Source: SVEL01 sp017381055
GTDB lineage: Bacteria; Bacillota; Clostridia; Lachnospirales; Lachnospiraceae
Reading direction: 5' to 3'
Length of the DNA stretch: 64,000 nucleotides
Assembly: GCA_036307185.1 (NCBI GenBank)
Contig: JAXJYC010000020.1
Location: 1-64,000 of the forward strand
The translations under genes were made by a program, and so were the position numbers. Positions within the stretch are counted from its first letter, which is position 1; every line of letters starts with the position of its first letter. Shown piece by piece: positions 17,780 through 25,095 of the stretch. A model generated the notes under the pieces. That model saw only the letters and a list, made by a program, of their open reading frames with translations, did not search any database and was not told the DNA's origin.

Positions 17780-20500
17780 ATGATACTAGTCGGGAACTTT
17801 TTTGGGCAGATATTCTGTATAGGGTTAATGCTTGCGCTAGCTTCTGGCGTAATCGGTGGAATTATGCAGAAGGAGAATAAAGCATTATTCAGAGTAATCG
17901 GTGCTAATATTTTGTACAGTATTACATGTATACTGTGGCAGGTTACAGATGGAAAGGAATTAATGTTCAATTATGTTATACACTATGGTGTGAATGTGCT
18001 CATTTGTGTTAGTGCATCTTTTCTTGGGGCGAGCTACTATAAGTACTTATACTATGTTGTATATGAAAAATATCCAAAGCGTATATTAGTAAGCGGACCA
18101 GCAATTGTCTTATCAGCGGTTGCGTTTGTGTCTATAAACACACATTGGTTATTTTATATTGATAGTAAGAATCAGTATGTAAGAGGTGATTTGTATATAC
18201 TTAACCTCTTTCTTTCTTATGCTTACATATTTATTTTCCTTATTCAGGCTGTTAGAGGGTATATTACTGAGAAACATATAGATAAGAAAAGAAGAATACT
18301 TATCGCGGCATCATTTGTTATATTTCCAAGTATATGCGGTATAGCCCAGTTTTTCTTTCCAGGTGCATCATTTCATAGCTATGGCGTAACGTTAGCTATT
18401 ATGAGTGTATTTGTTAGACTTCAGAAGAATGAGATAACAACTTATATACAGGACAATCAGATACAGAAAGAGAATGCGACAAGATATAGAAATACAGTTT
18501 TATCTGGTGCTATTCAGTTTGCTGTAGTTAATCTTAGTGAGAATCGTCTGGAAGAACTTTGCGTTCCAGGCCGAGAGGAACTTACTATTAAACAGATGAT
18601 TAATAATGGAATGCTTGAATCAGACAGATATTCAGATGTTACTAAGATATGGCGTTCAGCTGCACAGGGAATGACAGAGGAACAGTTGAATCATATGTAT
18701 GATGTAGAAGCTCTTATTGAGAGATACAATAATGGTGAGCGACTTATACGTGATGAGCTGCTAATTAAAAAGAGTAATGGAAACGTGGGATGGTATAGGC
18801 AGGATATTACTCTTATCAAGAACCATTTATCTAATGCATATGTAGCTACTATAACTATATATGATATTACAGCAAAGAAGGAAATGGAAGTTGCCTATGA
18901 GGGTCAGCAGGCTATAACTAGCGCATTAGCATTCGGTGTGAATTCTTACTGGATTATAGATTGGGAAACAGAAGAGTTTGTGGATATGTATACCAGAAAT
19001 GAATATGTTGCGGCCAAGGTAAATCCTCAGATTAAAGGTAGAAGATATACAGAAGCTATGCGATATACATACCAAGCTATATTAGGAAGAATAGATGATA
19101 ATATGGCTGAGTATGAAATGGATCAAGTTAGAAGTAGACTTTCTGATCAGGGTAGATACATAGTTTCGGAAGAGATATATTTTGCACCTACGAATATGTA
19201 TTTCCAGATAGAGTATGCAGTTCTTAATTACAAGGACAGAATGGCTATTATAATGTCAACAAGAGATGTTACGACAGTTCGTGAGTCGGAGAGAGCTCTT
19301 CAGTTGGAATTAAAAACAGCTTTGGAACAGGCAAAGAGAGCAAATCTTGCTAAGACGAATTTCCTTTTCAATATGTCTCATGATATTAGAACACCTATGA
19401 ATGCTATCTTAGGTTTTAATGAGATAGCTACACAGCATATAGATGACAAAGAAAGAGTACTTGATGCTCTTGAAAAAGCTAAGTATGCAGGAAAGCATAT
19501 GCTTGGTGTTATCAATGATATTTTGGATATGTCAAGAATTGATAGTGGTAAGCTAGAACTTGATATTAATATTATCGATGTAAAAGAGCATATTATGAGA
19601 TTTGAGGATATGTTCAAGTTTGATATGGAGAAGCGAGGTATCGAGTTTGAGGTAATTGATGAAACTAAGACAAAATATATTTATGGAGATTACCTAAGAA
19701 TTACACAGGTTATAACTAACCTTTTAGGTAATGCAATGAAGTTTACCAAGGCTGGTGGAACAGTAACTTACCATGGTATCGAAGTAGAGGTAGAGGAAGA
19801 AGGCTACGTAGGTTATAACATTCATATTAAGGATACTGGTATTGGTATGAGTGAGGAGTTCCAGAGACGAGTGTTTACAGCCTTTGAGAGAGAACAGACA
19901 TCAACTGTTAGTGGTATTCAAGGAACAGGATTAGGACTTGCTATTGTAAAGCGTTTGGTTGAACTTATGGATGGTAAGATCACCTTTACAAGTAAGGTGG
20001 GTGTGGGATCTGAATTTGTAGTATCATTTAAGGCGAAAGTTGTTGATGAGGCAAATATAGATAAGGCTTTAGGAAAACATGTGTCAGAGGAAGATTCAAA
20101 CTTTGATATTAAAGGAAAGAGAATACTCCTTGTAGATGATAACGAATTAAATAGAGAGATTGCCTATGAGATATTGACATCAGCGGGCTTTGAAGTAGAG
20201 CAGGCAGATGATGGTAATACAGCTATTGAGAAGATTTTTGATGCTGATGAAGACTATTTTGATTTGGTATTTATGGATATTCAGATGCCAAGCATGAATG
20301 GATATGAGGCTGCTAGACAGATAAGAAAATTGTCAAATAGAAAGAAGGCTCATATTCCGATAATAGCTATGACAGCCAATGCTTTTGAGGAGGATAGAGA
20401 GAAATCCTTTAAGTCAGGTATGAACGAACATATAGCTAAACCAGTAGATATTGAAAAAGTGATAGAAATTGTTAAAAAAGTTTATAGCACCTTAGAGTAG
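17780..20500 (+). CDS. Hybrid sensor histidine kinase (membrane sensor, PAS-like, HisKA, HATPase, receiver)
   Basis: A 906-residue membrane kinase. The N-terminal ~215 residues hold about seven transmembrane helices. Residues ~220-500 contain two PAS-like regions (for example MVAYEGQQAITSALAFGVNS near 370). The kinase core has His534 (FNMSHDIRTPMNAILG), N and G boxes (LLGNAMKFTK, DTGIGM, GTGLGLAIVKRL), and a C-terminal receiver with Asp833 (FMDIQMP). No Hpt domain is fused, matching the separate Hpt gene 21 bp upstream. The signal is unknown. It is probably the input of a multistep relay controlling the REC-HD-GYP enzyme. Confidence 0.92.
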   Translation: MILVGNFFGQIFCIGLMLALASGVIGGIMQKENKALFRVIGANILYSITCILWQVTDGKELMFNYVIHYGVNVLICVSASFLGASYYKYLYYVVYEKYPKRILVSGPAIVLSAVAFVSINTHWLFYIDSKNQYVRGDLYILNLFLSYAYIFIFLIQAVRGYITEKHIDKKRRILIAASFVIFPSICGIAQFFFPGASFHSYGVTLAIMSVFVRLQKNEITTYIQDNQIQKENATRYRNTVLSGAIQFAVVNLSENRLEELCVPGREELTIKQMINNGMLESDRYSDVTKIWRSAAQGMTEEQLNHMYDVEALIERYNNGERLIRDELLIKKSNGNVGWYRQDITLIKNHLSNAYVATITIYDITAKKEMEVAYEGQQAITSALAFGVNSYWIIDWETEEFVDMYTRNEYVAAKVNPQIKGRRYTEAMRYTYQAILGRIDDNMAEYEMDQVRSRLSDQGRYIVSEEIYFAPTNMYFQIEYAVLNYKDRMAIIMSTRDVTTVRESERALQLELKTALEQAKRANLAKTNFLFNMSHDIRTPMNAILGFNEIATQHIDDKERVLDALEKAKYAGKHMLGVINDILDMSRIDSGKLELDINIIDVKEHIMRFEDMFKFDMEKRGIEFEVIDETKTKYIYGDYLRITQVITNLLGNAMKFTKAGGTVTYHGIEVEVEEEGYVGYNIHIKDTGIGMSEEFQRRVFTAFEREQTSTVSGIQGTGLGLAIVKRLVELMDGKITFTSKVGVGSEFVVSFKAKVVDEANIDKALGKHVSEEDSNFDIKGKRILLVDDNELNREIAYEILTSAGFEVEQADDGNTAIEKIFDADEDYFDLVFMDIQMPSMNGYEAARQIRKLSNRKKAHIPIIAMTANAFEEDREKSFKSGMNEHIAKPVDIEKVIEIVKKVYSTLE

Positions 20501-20504
20501 GGTG

Positions 20505-20550
20505 TGGTATAATTCAAGGAAGTAGGACTTGAAGGATAAGTGCTACTTCC
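20505..20550 (+). promoter_or_regulatory. Candidate promoter followed by a hairpin
   Basis: An extended -10 (TGGTATAAT, 20505-20513) straddles the region just after the kinase stop; no good -35 is seen. Directly downstream, GGAAGTAG (20518-20525) pairs with CTACTTCC (20543-20550). The hairpin has no strong T tract, so it could be a weak terminator for the kinase operon or a 5' leader structure for the next gene. The rest of 20551-20653 is AT-rich without an obvious element. Confidence 0.4.
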
Positions 20551-20653
20551 TATGTTTATATTATTGGATAAATTTATCTACAGATAAAGGTATGAATAGA
20601 TTCTATAATTATAAACTAGGACTTAGATAAAATGATTTAGGTGAGGTGCACTG

Positions 20654-22189
20654 ATGATAAAAGTAACATCATATAGAGGACATATAAGAAACTGGGAAAA
20701 TTTATGTAGAGAGCTTTCTATTGATTTAGGCTTATCTAGAGAAGAAAGAGAAAATGAAATTCTTATTAAAGCATACGAAAAATGGGGCGGTGATATGGCG
20801 AATCATATGCACGGAATGTTTGCGTTTGCTTTATGGGATGATGAAAAAGAGAGATTATTCTGCTTAAGAGATCAGTTTGGTACTAAGCCATTTTATTATT
20901 ATGAGACAGCAGATGGTCAGTTTTTATATGGAACAATGATTAGAGAAATTATGGACAAGCCTGGTTTTGTAAAGGAGCTTAACGAGGATTTGCTTCAGAT
21001 ATATATGAGTCTTACATATGTGCCAGGTGAGGATACGTTCTTTAAGGGTGTTAAGAAGTTATTGCCAGGTAGATATCTTGTGTGGGAAAAGGGTCAGATA
21101 GAGATAAAGAGATATTTTACACCAACATTTGCTCCTGATGAAACAAAGACACTTGAAGAATGGGCAGATATGATACATTCTACAGTTAAGGATATCTTTA
21201 AAGAGGTTAAGAGTGAGGATGAATATGCAGAGTCATTCTTATCTGGTGGCGTGGATTCATCTTATGTATTAGCTATGTCAGATGTTAAGATATCAGCTTC
21301 TTGTGGATACGAGGAAGAAAGATTTGATGAATCAGTATTAGCAAAGGCAACAGCTGACATTTTAGGCAGAGGCAACAACAGATGTCTTATAACACCAGAG
21401 GAGTATTTTGATATAGTACCATATGTTATGTATAATATGGAGCAACCACTTGGAGATGCATCGGCGATAGCATTTGCGTTAGGATGCAAGAAGACAGCAG
21501 AGAGTACAAAGCTTTGCTACTCAGGTGAGGGTGCAGACGAATTCTTTGGCGGTTACAATATGTATCGTAATGCAGAGAGATACGGAGATAATCTTAAGAC
21601 TTTCTATGTAGGAAATACAAATATTATGAAGGAAGATGAGAAGCAAAAGCTTCTTAAGAATTACAAAGAAGGCTTCCTTCCAATCGATTTAGTTAAGGAT
21701 ATGTATACTGAGATGGAGGGATTAGATCCATTATCTAAGATGTCTGCCATTGATATTCAGATATGGCTTGAGGGTGATATTTACTTAAATGTAGATAAGA
21801 TGAGTGAGGCAGCTGGATTGGAGATTAGAATGCCACTTACAGATATGAGAATATTTGATATAGCTTCACATATGCCTTCTAAGTATAAGATTAATGAGGA
21901 ACACAATAAGGTGGCGTTAAGAACTGCCGCTTCTAAGGTGCTTCCAGAGGAAATTGCTTTTAGAAAGAAGCTTGGATTTATCGTACCTATCAGAGTTTGG
22001 ATGGCAGATGATAGATATAATGGGGATGTGAAAAAACGTATAACTGGTGAGACAGCAGCAAAATTCTTTGATATAAATCAGGTTAAGGCTATTTGGGAGG
22101 AATATGTAACTGTTAACTCAGATAATTGGAGAAAAATATGGACTATCTACACATTTGTAGTGTGGTATGAGGAGTATTTTTGTAAATAG
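20654..22189 (+). CDS. AsnB-like asparagine synthetase homologue lacking the glutaminase cysteine
   Basis: A 511-residue protein. The C-terminal half is a typical asparagine-synthetase domain with the PP-loop SGGVDSS at 197-203, YSGEGADEFFGGY and DKMSEAAGLEIRMPL. The N-terminal half begins where the class II amidotransferase domain should already be 50-60 residues long (KAYEKWGGDMANHMHGMFAF, LRDQFGTKPFYYY). The catalytic Cys2 segment (MCGI-type) is absent. An in-frame stop at 20642 and AGGTGAGG before the ATG show that the start is genuine here. It should be unable to use glutamine, so it may be ammonia-dependent or an amide ligase of another substrate. It lies between signalling genes and is not in a biosynthetic operon. 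Confidence 0.82.
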   Translation: MIKVTSYRGHIRNWENLCRELSIDLGLSREERENEILIKAYEKWGGDMANHMHGMFAFALWDDEKERLFCLRDQFGTKPFYYYETADGQFLYGTMIREIMDKPGFVKELNEDLLQIYMSLTYVPGEDTFFKGVKKLLPGRYLVWEKGQIEIKRYFTPTFAPDETKTLEEWADMIHSTVKDIFKEVKSEDEYAESFLSGGVDSSYVLAMSDVKISASCGYEEERFDESVLAKATADILGRGNNRCLITPEEYFDIVPYVMYNMEQPLGDASAIAFALGCKKTAESTKLCYSGEGADEFFGGYNMYRNAERYGDNLKTFYVGNTNIMKEDEKQKLLKNYKEGFLPIDLVKDMYTEMEGLDPLSKMSAIDIQIWLEGDIYLNVDKMSEAAGLEIRMPLTDMRIFDIASHMPSKYKINEEHNKVALRTAASKVLPEEIAFRKKLGFIVPIRVWMADDRYNGDVKKRITGETAAKFFDINQVKAIWEEYVTVNSDNWRKIWTIYTFVVWYEEYFCK

Positions 22190-22236
22190 AAGGATATGTT
22201 TGCGTAGGGTTCATTAAAGAGCAAGGAGGAAAATTG

Positions 22237-23805
22237 GTGGGAAAAAGAAAAAAACAAAAGATTACATTATTTATAATGATGATTATTTTATCTATTGCTT
22301 ATATGGGCTGGAGAATTTTTGTGACAACGCCTTTTGATGTAGGAGGCGCATCCATAGTTTTGGCGACAGTCTTGCTTTTGGTAGAGTTTGTAAATATTAC
22401 CGTTAGTTATGGACATTTGGCTTTTACGGGTGAAGGTAAGGGAATGCCAAGTGTACGATTGGTTAGTGAAGGTAAGCATACATATGTCACATTTAATGAA
22501 GGAAAAGTAGGGTCAATTCCAAATGGTTTGGAAGGCTTGGTAAATCAGTATAAGGATTGTCTAGTTAATTCAAAAATATATTGGCTTAGAATTATATGTA
22601 GATTTGGGTATATTATTATTCCAGTTATAGCAAGTATATTTGGTTTGGTTATTTTTGATACTAAATTTGCGTATATGATATACGTATGGGCAGCCTTTTA
22701 CTTTATTTTCACATTAGTAGTAAAAGGGATATCTAATGGTTATAGAAATATTCGAGTGAATAATTTTTATGATACAGGATTACTTGGAAATACACTTGTA
22801 CCAGTAGTTTTGGAAAAGCTAAGACTTAAGAAGAGTAGTAGAATATCAAAAAAACATAGATGGGGATATATTGTGCCTAATGTGTTGCTACTTGTTTTAT
22901 CAATTGTAGCAGTAGTTATGTGTCTTATTAGAGCTGATAAAGCTATGACTAGCACTCAATTAGTTACAATAAAAAATATTGGTTTATATTATATAGTTAT
23001 ATTAATTTGGCTTATTCATAATGTGTACGTTCTTGTAATCACAATGTTTTTTTTATTTGGAAGAAAGAGAGAACGACAGTTAGAACGTCATGAGATAGCT
23101 GTTGATGCATTAGTTAAGAGTGATGATGTGTTCTTTGAGGGAACAACAATTGACCTAACAGAAGGTGGAATTAGTATTAAGACAGGTTTTCCAGAGTATA
23201 TCCATGATGATGATGTGGTAGAAATTATATGTAAAGCACCAGATAAGGATGTGTCTGTTAGATTTAAGGCAAAGGTGGTCTATTCGACCAACTATGGTGA
23301 GGAATATAAGTATGCTTTTTGTATAGTGGATATAGATGAGGAAAATCAAAAAGCATATAAAGATATAATGTATAATAGAAAGCCATCATATAGAAAGATA
23401 CAATGGGTAGATGCAAGTATTTTAGGGGAAATATTTACTATTATCAAAAAGAGGAAAAAGAAGAGAACTAGAAATGTTAGAAGATTAGCAAGGCTTGCAC
23501 TGTATAAGGAATTAAAAACAACAACAAATAGAGATGTTTTATTGTATAACTTTAGCTATGAATTTATGTTGCTTGGACATAAGAAAAAGCAAAAAATAGA
23601 CAGAGAGATTGAGGTTATATTTGAAGATGGTCTGGTGGTAAAGGGTAGCCGTGAGTATGAGAAACTATCATTCCCTGATACAGACAGAGTTGTAGTGCTA
23701 TATCAAGTAACGAATATAGAAGAGTTTATTAAGAATAAAAATTTAAAACCATTGCTAAGCAAATGGTCCGAAGAATATAAGAGTAATATTTCAGAAGATA
23801 AGTAA
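22237..23805 (+). CDS. PilZ-domain membrane protein, candidate c-di-GMP receptor
   Basis: A protein of about 522 residues. GTG at 22237 is preferred, with AGGAGG 7 bp upstream; TTG at 22234 is also in frame. The N-terminal ~280 residues contain several transmembrane helices. A PilZ domain follows, with an RxxxR-type motif (ERQLERHEI) and DLTEGGISI matching the D/N-x-S/T-x-x-G binding loop. The C-terminal ~150 residues are basic and unfamiliar. The order of transmembrane part then PilZ recalls the back end of BcsA-type synthases, but no glycosyltransferase domain is present. With an HD-GYP enzyme upstream it is a plausible output of local c-di-GMP changes. Confidence 0.78.
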   Translation: MGKRKKQKITLFIMMIILSIAYMGWRIFVTTPFDVGGASIVLATVLLLVEFVNITVSYGHLAFTGEGKGMPSVRLVSEGKHTYVTFNEGKVGSIPNGLEGLVNQYKDCLVNSKIYWLRIICRFGYIIIPVIASIFGLVIFDTKFAYMIYVWAAFYFIFTLVVKGISNGYRNIRVNNFYDTGLLGNTLVPVVLEKLRLKKSSRISKKHRWGYIVPNVLLLVLSIVAVVMCLIRADKAMTSTQLVTIKNIGLYYIVILIWLIHNVYVLVITMFFLFGRKRERQLERHEIAVDALVKSDDVFFEGTTIDLTEGGISIKTGFPEYIHDDDVVEIICKAPDKDVSVRFKAKVVYSTNYGEEYKYAFCIVDIDEENQKAYKDIMYNRKPSYRKIQWVDASILGEIFTIIKKRKKKRTRNVRRLARLALYKELKTTTNRDVLLYNFSYEFMLLGHKKKQKIDREIEVIFEDGLVVKGSREYEKLSFPDTDRVVVLYQVTNIEEFIKNKNLKPLLSKWSEEYKSNISEDK

Positions 23806-23830
23806 ATAATATGTACTTTAGGAGGAAGGT

Positions 23831-24451
23831 ATGAGTATAAAGAGGGTTGGAGTAGCAAGTGTAGTATTTAGATTATGCGCAGTATTATTTGCGTTTGAGG
23901 TTATTAATTTATTTGTTTTAGAAAGCTCAAAGGGTATTTTGGAACGTAAAGCAAATATTTTACCAATGTTTGGGTTATTATTAATATTACCATATATAAT
24001 AGTAAGTGGCTTATATATTAAGAAGGCGTTAAAAGAAAATGATTTAAGCAAGATGGCAATTCCTCATGCAGTATTTGCAGTGGTTATAATGGCTGTTGCG
24101 GCTGGATTTTTCTCATTAATTAGAGTGGCTAAGCTTAATGTATTAGCTATAGTGGTAGTGGCTGTGCTTGGGGCATACATAATTGGTTATCTTATTTTCT
24201 ATAAGGTTAAGAAAGATGAGATAAAGAAAATGACAGCAAATGCATCTGAGACATTAAAAACAGAAGTAATAGCTAAGGAAGAGTACAAGATGCTTGTAAA
24301 GATTCTTGGAGTATCTTTAGTTGGAGCTGCAGCTATTGATGAGTTTATTTATCTTGAAAAGTTAAGTGATAGCCTTATACTTATAGGCATTTATATGGTT
24401 ATAATGTTTGTAACTACAAGAGTGATATTTAAGTCAATAGATAAGAAGTAA
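23831..24451 (+). CDS. Small multi-span membrane protein of unknown function
   Basis: A 206-residue protein with about six hydrophobic helices (for example FGLLLILPYIIVSGLYI and VLAIVVVAVLGAYIIGYLIF) and a short charged loop between helices 4 and 5. I do not recognise a family. It starts 25 bp after the PilZ gene with TAGGAGGAAGG before the ATG, is probably cotranscribed, and is closed by a strong terminator. Confidence 0.7.
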   Translation: MSIKRVGVASVVFRLCAVLFAFEVINLFVLESSKGILERKANILPMFGLLLILPYIIVSGLYIKKALKENDLSKMAIPHAVFAVVIMAVAAGFFSLIRVAKLNVLAIVVVAVLGAYIIGYLIFYKVKKDEIKKMTANASETLKTEVIAKEEYKMLVKILGVSLVGAAAIDEFIYLEKLSDSLILIGIYMVIMFVTTRVIFKSIDKK

Positions 24452-24470
24452 AAACAGATTGTTATTATTT

Positions 24471-24503
24471 AGAACAGGTCGTTAAATGCGGCCTGTTCTT
24501 TTT
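24471..24503 (+). terminator. Rho-independent terminator
   Basis: AGAACAGG (24471-24478) pairs with CCTGTTCT (24492-24499), followed by TTTT. It separates the signalling block from the iron block. Confidence 0.88.
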
Positions 24504-24553
24504 GTAATATGGGATAGATTTTAAAGGAAGTTTTTCTATACTATAAAAATTAT

Positions 24554-24632
24554 TTTGATAAAAAATTATCAAATGTTCTTGACAATATATGGTTTATATT
24601 ATATCTTATCTATGTGGTTAGTGATAACTAAC
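24554..24632 (+). promoter_or_regulatory. feoA promoter with two palindromes, one DtxR-like
   Basis: TTGACA at 24579-24584 is followed 17 bp later by a weak -10 (TATCTT, 24602-24607). GTTAGT-GATA-ACTAAC (24617-24632) is a perfect 6+4+6 palindrome placed over the expected transcription start. The same half sites recur before feoB. The form recalls metal-dependent DtxR/IdeR-family operators, so repression by iron is likely. A second palindrome, TTTGATAA-N4-TTATCAAA (24554-24573), lies upstream of the -35 and is a candidate site for another regulator. Confidence 0.65.
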
Positions 24633-24729
24633 GCGAAATAGACAAGACGGATAAGAGTTAGAAATAACGTATTCGGTAAAAGATTATAGAACTAATATGG
24701 AATTGGGTTAAGAAAAAGGAGGACGTAAT

Positions 24730-24942
24730 ATGGATTTATGTAATGCTATTTTAGGTGAAGAATATATTGTAAGAGATATTGTAACAGAAGATGAGGAGCT
24801 TAATTCCTTCTTGTTTTCCTTGGGTTGTTATGGGGGAGAACCAATCACAGTTGTGACACGTAAGAGAAATAGTTGCGTAGTATCTATAAAGGATGCAAGA
24901 TACAATATTGACAATGAGCTTGCTAAGGCTATAGCGGTATAG
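24730..24942 (+). CDS. feoA: FeoA family protein
   Basis: A 70-residue SH3-like FeoA domain (LFSLGCYGGEPITVVTRK, DARYNIDNELAKAIAV), full length for a stand-alone FeoA. It acts on the cytoplasmic side of the membrane with FeoB in ferrous iron uptake. A strong AAAGGAGG ribosome site lies 7 bp upstream. A long leader of about 100 bp separates it from the predicted promoter. A terminator and a second operator lie between it and feoB, so the two genes can be transcribed separately. Confidence 0.88.
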   Translation: MDLCNAILGEEYIVRDIVTEDEELNSFLFSLGCYGGEPITVVTRKRNSCVVSIKDARYNIDNELAKAIAV

Positions 24943-24989
24943 ATAGTAGCTGTATAGATATAAGAGGAAGTAGTTGAGATATAGATAGA

Positions 24990-25021
24990 GTTAGAGTTCT
25001 TAACTGGAACTCTTAACTTTT
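24990..25021 (+). terminator. Terminator between feoA and feoB
   Basis: GTTAGAGTTC (24990-24999) pairs with GAACTCTTAAC (25007-25017) with a one-base bulge, and TTTT follows. It would end most feoA transcripts before feoB. Confidence 0.7.
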
Positions 25022-25029
25022 GGATAGCA

Positions 25030-25054
25030 GTTAGTTTAGACTAACAGGTATAAT
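25030..25054 (+). promoter_or_regulatory. feoB promoter with the repeated DtxR-like operator
   Basis: GTTAGT-TTAG-ACTAAC (25030-25045) repeats the palindrome found before feoA, with identical 6-bp arms and a different 4-bp centre. TATAAT at 25049-25054 is an excellent -10, and the palindrome fills the spacer just upstream of it. Binding would block polymerase directly. This promoter also argues that an in-frame ATG at 25057, only 3 bp after the -10, is not the feoB start. Confidence 0.68.
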
Positions 25055-25095
25055 TTATGACTAACGAAATAAAAGATGTTTTAGGAGGAAATATA

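Noticed and set aside
25057..25095. ATG at 25057 as the feoB start
   Set aside because: A TATAAT box ends 3 bp before it and it has no ribosome site; AGGAGG precedes the ATG at 25096.
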